Shown piece by piece: positions 1-8,447 of a stretch of 32,251 nucleotides of DNA. Source of the stretch: Nitrososphaerota archaeon (GTDB lineage Archaea; Thermoproteota; Nitrososphaeria; Nitrososphaerales; Nitrosopumilaceae); contig JABDDN010000015.1 in the NCBI GenBank assembly GCA_013287585.1, forward strand, positions 1 to 32,251, in the 5' to 3' direction. Below the pieces are notes generated by a model. It searched no databases and had not been told where the DNA came from. It saw only the letters and a list, made by a program, of their open reading frames with translations. Position 1 is the first letter of the stretch. The number at the start of each line of letters is the position of its first letter. A program made the translations under genes and the position numbers.

Positions 1-1446
1 GACATTACGGTTGAAAGAGTTTATGATACATTGTACAAGATTGCAGAATTAAAAGGAGCACGTTCTCAGGACATGAAAATGAAATATATTTCTAGTCTGT
101 TAAATGACGCAACCCCGATTGAGGCAGGATTTATCCTTAAAATAATTACAAACTCTTTACGATTAGGCATTGCTGATTTTACTATACTAGATGCTCTTGC
201 AATTGCATTTACAGGAACAAAAGAAAACCGCGGGATGCTGGAACATGCGTATAATGTGTCAAGTGATTTGGGCAAGGTAGCAGCAGCTGTTGCAAAGGAT
301 GGAATAAACACGATAAAAAATTTCCAAGTTGCCGTATTTAGTCCTGTGAGACCAATGCTTGCAGAAAGGGTCAAGAGTCCACAAGAGGCGCATGAGAAAA
401 TGGGTGATGAATTTGCAGCAGAATACAAATTAGATGGGGAACGCGTGCAAGTACATCTACAAGGTGAGAAAATAATTCTTTATTCTCGAAGTCTTGAAAA
501 CATTACAAACTATTATCCTGATATTGTTGAAAAAATTGGTAGTGCCATTAAGGCAAATGAAGTGATCTTAGAGGCGGAAGCTGTTGCAATCAATGAAGAT
601 TCTGGTGAATTTCTTGCATTTCAGGAACTTATGCACCGCAGGCGAAAATATGGTGTGGCAAAAGCAGTATCACAATATCCTATTACCGTGAATTTTTTTG
701 ATGTCATGTTTGTAGATGATAAAAGCTGTCTTGATATGCCATATAAAGAACGACGAAAAACACTAGAGAAATTAGTAAAAGAAGACACCTTTGCAAAACT
801 TGTACCTATGACAATTGTAAAAAATGATAATGATGTGGAAGATTTCCTAGAAAATGCAATTAATGTAGGTTGTGAAGGACTGATGTTAAAACAGCTTGAT
901 GGTATTTACAAAGCTGGTGCCAGAGGAAGTAACTGGCTCAAGCTCAAACGCGAATATAGAAATGAGTTAGGCGACAGTTTGGATCTTGTTGTCATTGGAG
1001 CATTTTATGGAAGAGGTAGGAGGACTGGTAAATATGGTGCATTGTTACTTGCAACTTATAACAATGAAACTGATACGTTTCCCAGCATATGTAAAGTGGG
1101 AACTGGATTTACTGATGAAAGCTTGGATCAGTTTTATCAGATTCTCTCTGACAAGATAACTATAAAGAAAAATCCAAGAATTGAAAGCGGCCTTGAAGCA
1201 GATGTTTGGTTTGAACCCGAAGTTGTAATTGAAATAGTAGCTTCAGAAATCACACTTAGTCCAATACACAAAACAGCAATGGACACAATTAGAAAGGGAA
1301 GTGGTCTGGCACTTCGTTTTCCAAAGTTCACTGGAAGGATACGATTAGAGAAAACTCCTGAAAATGCTACAACTGATCAAGAGATAATTTCTTTGTATAA
1401 TGGACAAAAAAGAGTAGTTCAGGAAGAGAAGCAAAACTACCTTTAA
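1..1446 (+). CDS. lig: ATP-dependent DNA ligase, 5' end outside window
   Basis: Seals nicks in duplex DNA during replication and repair through a lysyl-AMP intermediate. The reading frame is open from base 1 with no stop, so the gene starts upstream; 481 codons are visible, and archaeal ligases of this family are usually about 560-600 aa, so roughly 100 N-terminal residues are missing. Visible motifs: motif I KLDGER with the adenylated Lys at codon 427-429, NFFDVMF (motif III region), EGLMLK (motif IV) and NWLKLKR (motif V), followed by the OB-fold region (EVVIEIVASEIT, then SGLALRFPKF). The helical DNA-binding domain is the part cut by the window edge. An internal TTG at 31 could be mistaken for a start, but the homologous domain continues upstream of it. 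No link to the phosphate genes that follow is evident. Confidence 0.95.
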   Translation, partial: DITVERVYDTLYKIAELKGARSQDMKMKYISSLLNDATPIEAGFILKIITNSLRLGIADFTILDALAIAFTGTKENRGMLEHAYNVSSDLGKVAAAVAKDGINTIKNFQVAVFSPVRPMLAERVKSPQEAHEKMGDEFAAEYKLDGERVQVHLQGEKIILYSRSLENITNYYPDIVEKIGSAIKANEVILEAEAVAINEDSGEFLAFQELMHRRRKYGVAKAVSQYPITVNFFDVMFVDDKSCLDMPYKERRKTLEKLVKEDTFAKLVPMTIVKNDNDVEDFLENAINVGCEGLMLKQLDGIYKAGARGSNWLKLKREYRNELGDSLDLVVIGAFYGRGRRTGKYGALLLATYNNETDTFPSICKVGTGFTDESLDQFYQILSDKITIKKNPRIESGLEADVWFEPEVVIEIVASEITLSPIHKTAMDTIRKGSGLALRFPKFTGRIRLEKTPENATTDQEIISLYNGQKRVVQEEKQNYL

Positions 1447-1500
1447 CATAAGGAATCTACGTAACGATTATTAGCCGCGACCATCAAGAACAACGTCTGG

Positions 1501-2154
1501 ATGTATAGTGGGGAATTAGAGGTTCAAGCGAAGCGAAAGGCGCTTGCCGTTTTGCAAGATGAAATAAACCGAATCTTAAATGCAGTAAGAGATCTTGCCA
1601 CATTACCAAGTCTCATAATAAAACCAGACAAGGCAGAAATCAAACAAGTTCTTGAGAGAATAAAAAATACAGAAGATGAAGTAGAATCGTTACGTCGAAA
1701 GATAACAAGAGAGATTGCAGATGTGGGTGGTTTAATGATGAATAGAGAGAATCTTTTACACACAGCTTATGTCACAGATGAAATTGCTGGATTTATCACA
1801 GGGATTGCTTTCAAACTATCAAACATAAAAGCTGTCACTTTGAAAAAAGAGAAACTTGACAAAGACATTTCGGATTTAATTGCACTTGCTGTAGACCAAA
1901 TATACAAGCTAAATGAAATTGTGCGGGCACTAAGTGGAAATTCCATAGTGGCAATTGATCTTGCTCATGAATCACAAAAAATAGAACGTAGTGTTGATGA
2001 AAAATACCGTGAACTTACCATCAAAGTTTTAGACGAAATTGCAAATACAAGAGAATTATTATTACTCAAGGATGTTGTCGAGGCAATTGAAGAGATGTCT
2101 GACAAATGTCTTGAAGTTTCTGATTCTTGCATTGTGTTAGCTTTGAGTTTGTAG
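1501..2154 (+). CDS. DUF47 / PhoU-like phosphate-associated protein
   Basis: 217-aa, almost entirely helical protein of the DUF47 (PhoU-like) family. Members usually sit beside phosphate transporters and are thought to modulate them, with PhoU-like helical bundles binding metal. Seen here: a long heptad-rich N-terminal half, then a helix with HTAYVTDEIAGF and a C-terminal helix with EAIEEMSDKCLEVSDSC, the usual DUF47 ending in which acidic residues line the bundle. ATG 1501 is the only plausible start, because an in-frame stop lies at 1462 and no other start codon lies between. In many genomes DUF47 pairs with a Pit permease. None is visible here, but the pst cluster begins 102 bp downstream on the other strand. 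The family call is firm; the exact role is inferred. Confidence 0.8.
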   Translation: MYSGELEVQAKRKALAVLQDEINRILNAVRDLATLPSLIIKPDKAEIKQVLERIKNTEDEVESLRRKITREIADVGGLMMNRENLLHTAYVTDEIAGFITGIAFKLSNIKAVTLKKEKLDKDISDLIALAVDQIYKLNEIVRALSGNSIVAIDLAHESQKIERSVDEKYRELTIKVLDEIANTRELLLLKDVVEAIEEMSDKCLEVSDSCIVLALSL

Positions 2155-2256
2155 ATTAAAAAACAAATTAAGTTAGAATTATTTTCAATTTAAATTTTTA
2201 TCATTTTATAACTTTCGTTAGAAGATTTTTAAAAAAGGAAAAAGGATTAGTTGTTT

Positions 2257-3405
2257 CTAATATCCACTGGAAGGCCACACTGGCTTACCATTGAACATTA
2301 TTTTATGAAGACCGCTTTCATCAATCTGTACTACACCGCTAGGCAATGGCACATACAATAGCTTTGTTGATCTTTGTTGTCCATCTGTTACAAACCAGTA
2401 TAACATGTGAACTAGATCACTTGCTTTTTGTGTATCCATTCCTTTTATCTGATCCAAGTTTTTATTGACTAGCAAATACGTGTAGGTTGCAATTGGATAT
2501 GCATTAGCTCCTGGTGCATTGTTTATAGATACATGGCTCCAGTCTCCGTCAGATGCTGGCATTGATGCCACAGCTCCCTGGCCTGCAGCTAATGTGGTAT
2601 CCACAGTAGCATCCAAAAATGCAGTCTTGTCATGGTTTTGTATGTATGCATATGTCATAGGGATGTTGGATCCAGCCAACTTGTTTGTTTTGGCATAGGC
2701 CAGTTCTACATAACCCATAGACCAAGGCACTTTCTTTACAATTGCTGCAATTCCCGCATTTCCTGAACCCCCTACTCCTGTAACCCATGGCACTGATTTT
2801 CCTTGTCCAATTCTTCCTTTGAACTCTGGACTAACTTTAGAAAGATAGTCCGTGAATGCAAAAGTGGTACCTGAACCATCAGAACGATGTACAAGAACAA
2901 TTTTGTTTGCAGAAAGTGTAACACCAGGGTTTAGTTTTGCGATTGCAGGACTATTCCATGTTGTAATCTTTCCCAAAAAGATATCAGCTATGACCGGACC
3001 GGTTAGCTTTAATCCACTTTTTTGGAATTCTGGAAGATTATAGGTCATTACAATTGCGCCCATTGTTTCAGGAATGTGTAATGTGTTTGGTGCTTTTGTA
3101 GCTTCACTTGGTTGTAATGGTGCATCAGATGCGCCAAAATCAACTACCTTTTTAGTGTAGAGACTTACTCCAGCTCCACTTCCAACTGACTGATAGTTTA
3201 GACTTATTCCAGGATATTGAGCATTGTAATCAACTCTCCATTTATCAATTAACGGATATGGAAAAGTTGCACCTGCTGCTTTTATCGTGTACTTGTCACT
3301 ATCAAGTGGTGCGGGTGGTGCTGTGTCTGCATGTGCACTAAGTGATGTTGTCGGTACTATTAGGATAAGCATTAATGCTGCACCTAAAATGATTTTTTTC
3401 GTCAT
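2257..3405 (-). CDS. pstS: Phosphate ABC transporter substrate-binding protein PstS (copy 1, no surface tail)
   Basis: 382-aa extracellular phosphate-binding protein that delivers phosphate to PstCAB. The N-terminus is a signal peptide (two Lys, then a hydrophobic stretch ending near SLSAHA, about residue 26). Phosphate-site motifs are clear: AAGATFPYPL, SVGSGAG, DFGASDAPL and the diagnostic HRSDGSGTTF, then GNAGIAAIVKK and GYVELAYA. It has no C-terminal membrane helix or PEFG signal and ends in WPSSGY, so it may be released or held by its N-terminus, unlike the second copy. ATG 3405 matches the start of the paralogue at 4857 in surrounding sequence (ctcaATG followed by Lys codons). A TAAATAAC-like TATA element lies roughly 25-30 nt upstream, suggesting a short or absent leader. 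A CTATATAG palindrome sits 74 nt upstream. Confidence 0.93.
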   Translation of the reverse strand: MTKKIILGAALMLILIVPTTSLSAHADTAPPAPLDSDKYTIKAAGATFPYPLIDKWRVDYNAQYPGISLNYQSVGSGAGVSLYTKKVVDFGASDAPLQPSEATKAPNTLHIPETMGAIVMTYNLPEFQKSGLKLTGPVIADIFLGKITTWNSPAIAKLNPGVTLSANKIVLVHRSDGSGTTFAFTDYLSKVSPEFKGRIGQGKSVPWVTGVGGSGNAGIAAIVKKVPWSMGYVELAYAKTNKLAGSNIPMTYAYIQNHDKTAFLDATVDTTLAAGQGAVASMPASDGDWSHVSINNAPGANAYPIATYTYLLVNKNLDQIKGMDTQKASDLVHMLYWFVTDGQQRSTKLLYVPLPSGVVQIDESGLHKIMFNGKPVWPSSGY

Positions 3406-3678
3406 TGAGCTTATGTGACGATGTTAGTTATTTACGTATGACTTCAATAGATTACGTAAACAGCTATATCGTATCACATCTATATAGAAATAAAAATTAC
3501 ATTTAGATAGAAAAAATTCTCTATAAAAATTTTGATTTATGAAAAAATATAAAAATGATCTATAAAATTACAAAGTAATAAGATGATATCACATTTTAGA
3601 AAAAATTATTTTTCATATTGAATCTCCATTATTAAATATAATTTTGAAATGTTAACTAAAATGAAAAAGTTATGAGTT
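3406..3678. other. Intergenic region between the two pstS genes
   Basis: 273 bp without a credible gene. The left part (3406-3490) is the promoter region of pstS copy 1, including the CTATATAG palindrome, and can be aligned with the promoter region of pstS copy 2. The right part is very AT-rich with T runs and probably carries the end of the copy 2 transcript. The short ATG frames here stop within a few codons. Confidence 0.6.
3480..3487. promoter_or_regulatory. CTATATAG palindrome, putative Pho box upstream of pstS copy 1
   Basis: Perfect 8-bp palindrome; read toward the gene it is TTTCTATATAGATGTGATA. It ends 74 nt before the ATG at 3405, upstream of the likely TATA element. The same word occurs at matching distance before pstS copy 2 and pstC. 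Operator function is inferred from this repetition. Confidence 0.5.
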
Positions 3679-4857
3679 CTAGTATTTTGGTATGAGTCTC
3701 AATCCAGTCTTTGCAGATACAGCAATTATGGAGATAATTGCAATTGCAAGTACTAATGCTGCTATTGTACCAAACTCTGGAACCGATCCACTGTTGTACT
3801 GTATTTGTGAAATTCCTTGCTCGTCTAATTTTACCACTGCATCAGGCAATGGGACATAAAGCAATGATGATGAAAATTGTTGTCCATCATGAATTGCCCA
3901 ATTGAGAAAGTCAACTATTGCTTTAGCTTTATCCTGAGTCATTCCATTTACTTGTGATAAATCCTTGTATACTAAAAGGTAAGTAAATGACGAAATAGGA
4001 TATGAGTTATTTCCTGGTTCATTAACTATTGATATTTTGCTCCAATCACCATCTGCAGAAGGTAGATTTGTTGCCGCAGATGCTGCGTCAGCTGCTATAG
4101 TATCAAGAGTTGGTTCTACAAATGCCGTTCCATCTGCGTTTTGAACAAATGCATATGTCATATTATTTTGCATCACATAGGCTAATTCTACATATCCAAT
4201 GCTATACGAAGTACTCTTAACTATTCCTGCAACTCCTGCGTTTCCTTGAGCTCCAACTCCCAATGGCCATGGAACACTCTTTCCTTTTCCAACTTTGGTT
4301 TGCCAATCTGGACTAACTTTAGAAAGATAGCTTGTAAATACAAAAGTTGTACCAGACCCATCAGAACGATGAGCTACAACAATTTGTTGATTTGGCAAGG
4401 TTAGATCTGGGTTTAATGTTGATATCATTTTATCATTCCAGTGAGTTACGTTACCGCTAAAAATATTCGCGATAACAGGACCAGTCAATTTTAAACCTTT
4501 AGCAATTCCAGGAATGTTATATGTGATAGTGACTGCGCCAATTGTTTCTGGAATATGTAATGTTCCAGGTGCTGCAGAAGCTTCTGATGTTTGTAATGGT
4601 GCATCAGATGCAGCAAAATCAACTGCTTTAGTTGTATGTAGTTTAATTCCTGCACCGCTGCCAATTGATTGATAATTTAATGTGACACCTGGATGAATCT
4701 TGTTGTATTCAACTCTCCACTTATCAATTAGAGGAAATGGAAAAGTTGCACCTGCCGCATTTAGACTTAATGCAGATTGTGCCATTACGTTAAGTGATGT
4801 TGTTGGTATTATCAGGATAAGCATTAATGTCATACCTAAAATGATTTTTTTTCTCAT
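3679..4857 (-). CDS. pstS: PstS phosphate-binding protein with PEFG-type sorting signal (copy 2)
   Basis: 392-aa paralogue of the neighbouring PstS. It has the same signal peptide start (MRKKIILGMTLMLILIIPTT), AAGATFPFPL, SIGSGAG, DFAASDAPL, HRSDGSGTTF and GYVELAY, so it should bind phosphate outside the cell for PstCAB. Unlike copy 1 it ends in SVPEFGTIAALVLAIAIIS plus a basic tail. This is a PEFG motif, a hydrophobic helix and Lys/Arg residues, the layout of thaumarchaeal PEFG-CTERM signals thought to be handled by an archaeosortase-like enzyme. I chose ATG 4857, not the in-frame ATG at 4878, because the bases around 4857 match the start of copy 1. A TATA-like AAATTAAATAAC lies about 30 nt upstream and a CTATATAG palindrome 73 nt upstream. 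Confidence 0.93.
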   Translation of the reverse strand: MRKKIILGMTLMLILIIPTTSLNVMAQSALSLNAAGATFPFPLIDKWRVEYNKIHPGVTLNYQSIGSGAGIKLHTTKAVDFAASDAPLQTSEASAAPGTLHIPETIGAVTITYNIPGIAKGLKLTGPVIANIFSGNVTHWNDKMISTLNPDLTLPNQQIVVAHRSDGSGTTFVFTSYLSKVSPDWQTKVGKGKSVPWPLGVGAQGNAGVAGIVKSTSYSIGYVELAYVMQNNMTYAFVQNADGTAFVEPTLDTIAADAASAATNLPSADGDWSKISIVNEPGNNSYPISSFTYLLVYKDLSQVNGMTQDKAKAIVDFLNWAIHDGQQFSSSLLYVPLPDAVVKLDEQGISQIQYNSGSVPEFGTIAALVLAIAIISIIAVSAKTGLRLIPKY

Positions 4858-4930
4858 TGAGTTTATGAGATACCTCATGTTATTTAATTTAAACTCTATA
4901 GATTACATAACAATCTAAGATTATAGTAAT

Positions 4931-4938
4931 CTATATAG
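4931..4938. promoter_or_regulatory. CTATATAG palindrome, putative Pho box upstream of pstS copy 2
   Basis: Same 8-bp palindrome, 73 nt before the ATG at 4857. Read toward the gene it is AACTATATAGATTACTATA. The shared downstream AT as well as the palindrome matches the pstS copy 1 and pstC sites, giving CTATATAGAT in the gene direction. Confidence 0.5.
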
Positions 4939-4986
4939 TTCTGATTAACAGAAGTATGGATAATTATTCAACATTTGAAAATTTAA

Positions 4987-5613
4987 TTAATGAGTTTTAC
5001 GCTTTCCTGTTACGATATAAGTGATAGATTCACCTATGAATGATGCATGATCAGCAATTCTTTCCAGATACCTAAGAACCAGTGCATCAGCAAGTGCACA
5101 TTTTGTATTCTTTGAGTTAATCAATGTTGGAAGGTGTTTGTTGTAGTATTTATCAACGAGATCTTCATCTGTTAAAAGCTGTTTTACTTTGTCTAAATCA
5201 AGTGTGGCAAAACTTTGTACTGCTAGATTTATCATATGTTTTATTTCACCAGAAAGTGTGTATATTATTTCATTTTTACATTCTGAAAGATCTCCAAATG
5301 TATCCCTCACTACTGTAATATCATATGCATATCTTCCAAATCGAGTAAATCCATATGAAATTTCAATTGATGATCTAATTAATCTAAAATCACTTGCTAC
5401 TGGTTGATACCTTAAGATCATATCAAAGGTCAAATCTCCTACTTGATCATACAAATTCAATATTTGGTTAGAAATTTCGTGAACTTCATTTCGTGCATTT
5501 TGTCCACCAAGATAAGAGTCAATGGCCAAGTTTATGCTTTTGATGGATAAATCACACATTTGTTGCATCAATTCAGACAAGTGAGTAAGATGCGGATCTA
5601 TAAGACGTGTCAT
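4987..5613 (-). CDS. phoU: Phosphate transport regulator PhoU
   Basis: 208-aa all-helical PhoU. In bacteria PhoU binds PstB and damps phosphate import and signalling when phosphate is plentiful; a comparable role on the archaeal Pst system is inferred. Typical PhoU features are present: two similar three-helix repeats, the first with EISNQILNLYDQVGDLTFDMILRYQP and the second ending LVLRYLERIADHASFIGESITY, where the ERIADH segment is the classic PhoU metal/helix signature. Length is normal for the family. It follows pstB with only 3 nt between, so it is the last gene of the pstC-pstA-pstB-phoU operon. It differs from the AbrB-PhoU fusion encoded divergently at 8448 in having no DNA-binding domain. 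Confidence 0.92.
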   Translation of the reverse strand: MTRLIDPHLTHLSELMQQMCDLSIKSINLAIDSYLGGQNARNEVHEISNQILNLYDQVGDLTFDMILRYQPVASDFRLIRSSIEISYGFTRFGRYAYDITVVRDTFGDLSECKNEIIYTLSGEIKHMINLAVQSFATLDLDKVKQLLTDEDLVDKYYNKHLPTLINSKNTKCALADALVLRYLERIADHASFIGESITYIVTGKRKTH

Positions 5614-5616
5614 TAT

Positions 5617-6423
5617 TTACCCAAACTGGCCTTGTACATATCTTGCTGTTGTTTCATTTCTGGGATTCTCAAATATTTGTTTTGTTTCTCCAAACTCTAT
5701 CAAATCTCCTAGATACATAAAGCCAGTATAATCGGAAACCCTTGTTGCCTGTTGCATATTATGAGTTACTATAATTATTGTATATTCTTTTTTTAATTCA
5801 TTTATCATTTCTTCAATTTTTTGAGTCGCTATTGGATCAAGTGCTGAAGCAGGTTCATCCATCAAGAGTACTTCGGGCTGAATAGCAAGTGCTCTTGCAA
5901 TACAGAGACGTTGTTGTTGACCACCTGAAAGACTCATTCCTGGTTTTTTCAAATCGCTTTTCACTTCATCCCACAAGTAGACCATTTTAAGACACCCTTC
6001 AACTATATCATCAATCACTGATTTATTTCTAAGACCGTTTAATTTCAAACCAGCTGCAACATTATCATAAATCGACATTGTTGGGAAAGGATTTGGTTTT
6101 TGAAAAACCATGCCAATCTTTCTTCTATTAATAATTGGATCCTGTTTATTTGTATAAAGATCCTCTCCATCAAGTAAAACTCTGCCTTCAATTTTGGCAT
6201 TTTTTGTTAATTCATGCATTCTGTTCAAGCATCTTAAAAATGTCGTTTTACCACATCCAGATGGACCAATGAGAGCTGTGACTGCTCTGTCTCGGAATTT
6301 CATCGTGACGTTTTTTACTGCTACAACACCATCGTAGCTTGCAACAATATTTTCTGCTATGAGTTTGTATTTTGGACTCTCTGTAGTAATAATTTTAGTT
6401 GGTAATTTTTCCATTGTTTCCAT
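5617..6423 (-). CDS. pstB: Phosphate ABC transporter ATP-binding protein PstB
   Basis: 268-aa ATPase that powers phosphate import through PstC-PstA. Walker A is GPSGCGKTT (about 53-61), the Q-loop lies in [10 protein letters not shown], the ABC signature LSGGQQQR is at about 165-172, Walker B VLLMDEP is at about 185-191, and the switch His follows in VTHNM. The FQKPNPFP and MSIYDNV segments are characteristic of PstB rather than other importers. The start at 6423 shares one base with the pstA stop (TAATG), indicating translational coupling; Met4 is a less likely alternative. All catalytic residues are present. Confidence 0.97.
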   Translation of the reverse strand: METMEKLPTKIITTESPKYKLIAENIVASYDGVVAVKNVTMKFRDRAVTALIGPSGCGKTTFLRCLNRMHELTKNAKIEGRVLLDGEDLYTNKQDPIINRRKIGMVFQKPNPFPTMSIYDNVAAGLKLNGLRNKSVIDDIVEGCLKMVYLWDEVKSDLKKPGMSLSGGQQQRLCIARALAIQPEVLLMDEPASALDPIATQKIEEMINELKKEYTIIIVTHNMQQATRVSDYTGFMYLGDLIEFGETKQIFENPRNETTARYVQGQFG

Positions 6424-7340
6424 TATAATGCACCGCCTCGCATCCTAAGTTTGAGTCCTCTTCCTTTCTTTCTCAACACGATATATCGAACTCCGATATT
6501 TATTGAAAGTACCATCAATATTAAAACTAATGCGGCTCCCCAACCTTGTGCCACTGCATTATCATATGGAAGTGATGAAAGTCTCCAAATTCTAAGTGGG
6601 AGTGCATCAATTGGACCGTTAAAACCATCCATAAACTGACTACTGCCAAGAATTGTAAAAATCAAAGGTGCTGTTTCACCTGCAATTCTTGCAACAGCAA
6701 GTAAAATTCCTGTCACCATGCCATTTTTTGCTTGAGAGAGAATTATTTTTGTAATTACAGCCCATCTTTTTATTCCAAGTGCAAATGCTGCTTCCCTGTA
6801 TGTAATTGGAACTAGTTTAAGTGATTCTTCAGTGGTTCTTGTAATAATAGGCAACATTATAATTGAAAGTGCAAAAGTGCCAGCCCAAACTGAAAAATTT
6901 CCCAATGTAAGAACGATCATAACGAATGCGAAAATGCCAATTACAATAGTTGGAAATTCTGCCAATACATCATTAAAGAATCGAACTGTTCTGCCATATC
7001 TGTTATCACCATATTCTGAAAGGAAAATTCCTCCCATTACTCCTACTGGAACACCAATCAGACTAGACATGCCAATTAATACAATAGTTCCTTGAATTGC
7101 CGGTCCTATCCCACCAGCGTCTGCACTTCCTACCGCTCCTGGAATTTGTGTGAGAAATTCTATACTTAGAGCAGCAGAGCCATTTGTGATAACTTCAACC
7201 AAAATACTCCCTAGTGGAACGATAGCTAGTATGACACAACCAAAAACAACTCCTTTTACAATCTTGTCTATTACTAATCTTCTACCTACGTTATACCTGA
7301 AATGTTTTCTAAATTCTGCCCTTTGTTCCACGGTAATCAT
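6423..7340 (-). CDS. pstA: Phosphate ABC transporter permease PstA
   Basis: 305-aa membrane permease subunit forming the phosphate channel with PstC. About six hydrophobic segments are visible. The ABC-permease coupling loop appears as [31 protein letters not shown], a conserved EAA-type motif, followed by [15 protein letters not shown], which is typical of PstA. The ATG at 7340 overlaps the pstC stop by 4 nt (ATGA) and its own stop overlaps the pstB start by 1 nt, so the three genes form a coupled operon. Length is normal for the family and no oddities were seen. Confidence 0.96.
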   Translation of the reverse strand: MITVEQRAEFRKHFRYNVGRRLVIDKIVKGVVFGCVILAIVPLGSILVEVITNGSAALSIEFLTQIPGAVGSADAGGIGPAIQGTIVLIGMSSLIGVPVGVMGGIFLSEYGDNRYGRTVRFFNDVLAEFPTIVIGIFAFVMIVLTLGNFSVWAGTFALSIIMLPIITRTTEESLKLVPITYREAAFALGIKRWAVITKIILSQAKNGMVTGILLAVARIAGETAPLIFTILGSSQFMDGFNGPIDALPLRIWRLSSLPYDNAVAQGWGAALVLILMVLSINIGVRYIVLRKKGRGLKLRMRGGAL

Positions 7341-8305
7341 GCCTGCACAGCTCCTTCATGTGATTTTATTACTCGGGCAACAAGAAGATGTGCCACGATA
7401 TTAATCCCAAATGCTACCACAAATAGAATCAGTCCTATTCCAATTAAAGCAGACATGTGTAATCCTGCTTGTGATGCTTCAGCAAATTCATTTGCCATTA
7501 TACTTGACATTGTTTGTCCTGGCTGGAAAAGCGAAGTTGGAAATGCCGCTGCACCGGTAGAATTGCCTATTAGCATTGTAACAGCCATTGTTTCACCAAC
7601 TGCCCTACCAAGACCAAGTATGGCAGCACCAATAAGACCAGATTTAGAATATGGTATCACAGCCAATCTGAATACTTCCCACTTCGTAGCACCAAGCATG
7701 TAAGCAGCTTCACGTTGACTGTTTGGAACTGCAAGCATTATTTCTCTTGAAATCGTAGAAATTGTAGGGATTATCATAATAGCTAGAACTACACTTGCTG
7801 TGAAAATATCCAATCCAAAAGGAGCTCCCGCAAAAATTACAGAGTTATCTCCAAACATATTATGCAGTGGAGTCTCAACCCAGTCTTTTAGATACAATCT
7901 AAAAACAAAAAGCCCCCACAAGCCGTATATCACACTTGGAACTGCAGCAAGTAACTCAATTATTAATGAAAGTGGAGTCCTCATAATTTTAGGAGCAAGT
8001 TCTGACAAAAACATTGCAATGCCTATACTTATGGGCACACCGATCGCCATTGCTATTCCAGCAGTAACAAATGTACCAAGTATGTATGGAGCCGCACCAT
8101 AACTTTCTCTTCCTTCTTCAGAGTTCCAATTAGAACCTGTCAGAAAACCAAGACCTTCTTTTTGCCATACTGGAGCAGACCCTGATATCAGATTAACTAC
8201 AATCAATAGAATGATTGCCAAAACATACGTAGCAGCCATAGCCGCACCAATCTTGAAAAATTTATCTACAAAACGTGAGCCAGATTTTAATGGAATTCTC
8301 ATCAT
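7337..8305 (-). CDS. pstC: Phosphate ABC transporter permease PstC
   Basis: 322-aa partner permease to PstA. The first membrane helix is at about 20-40, and there is a large external loop with QKEGLGFLTGSNWNSEEG, typical of PstC. The coupling loop is SQREAAYMLGATKWEVFRLAVIPYSKSGL, followed by LGRAVGETMAVTMLIGN, the PstC counterpart of the PstA GET motif. I chose ATG 8305 (ATG 8302 is equally possible) over the upstream in-frame TTG at 8332, which only adds MLLGGKIVS without improving the family fit. It is the first gene of the pst operon and divergent from the AbrB-PhoU regulator. The 142-bp region between them holds two overlapping palindromes. Confidence 0.94.
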   Translation of the reverse strand: MMRIPLKSGSRFVDKFFKIGAAMAATYVLAIILLIVVNLISGSAPVWQKEGLGFLTGSNWNSEEGRESYGAAPYILGTFVTAGIAMAIGVPISIGIAMFLSELAPKIMRTPLSLIIELLAAVPSVIYGLWGLFVFRLYLKDWVETPLHNMFGDNSVIFAGAPFGLDIFTASVVLAIMIIPTISTISREIMLAVPNSQREAAYMLGATKWEVFRLAVIPYSKSGLIGAAILGLGRAVGETMAVTMLIGNSTGAAAFPTSLFQPGQTMSSIMANEFAEASQAGLHMSALIGIGLILFVVAFGINIVAHLLVARVIKSHEGAVQA

Positions 8306-8374
8306 GGATACAATTTTTCCACCCAACAACAAATATCAGATGTTCGACCATATTCTCTTAGTTATCATAGTTGA

Positions 8375-8390
8375 ATATAGATCTATATAG
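8375..8390. promoter_or_regulatory. Overlapping palindromes in the pstC / regulator divergent promoter
   Basis: ATATAGATCTATAT (8375-8388) is a perfect 14-bp palindrome overlapping CTATATAG (8383-8390). The CTATATAG copy ends 77 nt before pstC ATG 8305 and 57 nt before the regulator start at 8448. A TATA-like tttatctatatt (8418-8429) lies about 25 nt before the TTG, fitting leaderless transcription of the regulator. Joint control of both genes from this site is inferred. Confidence 0.5.
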
Positions 8391-8447
8391 AATACCATAG
8401 AACATTGTCAGAACTTCTTTATCTATATTCAATTCAGTTCAATCTAC

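Noticed and set aside
7302-7703. 133-codon plus-strand frame opposite pstA/pstC
   Set aside because: Antisense to clear permease genes, with low-complexity, proline-rich composition and no domain.
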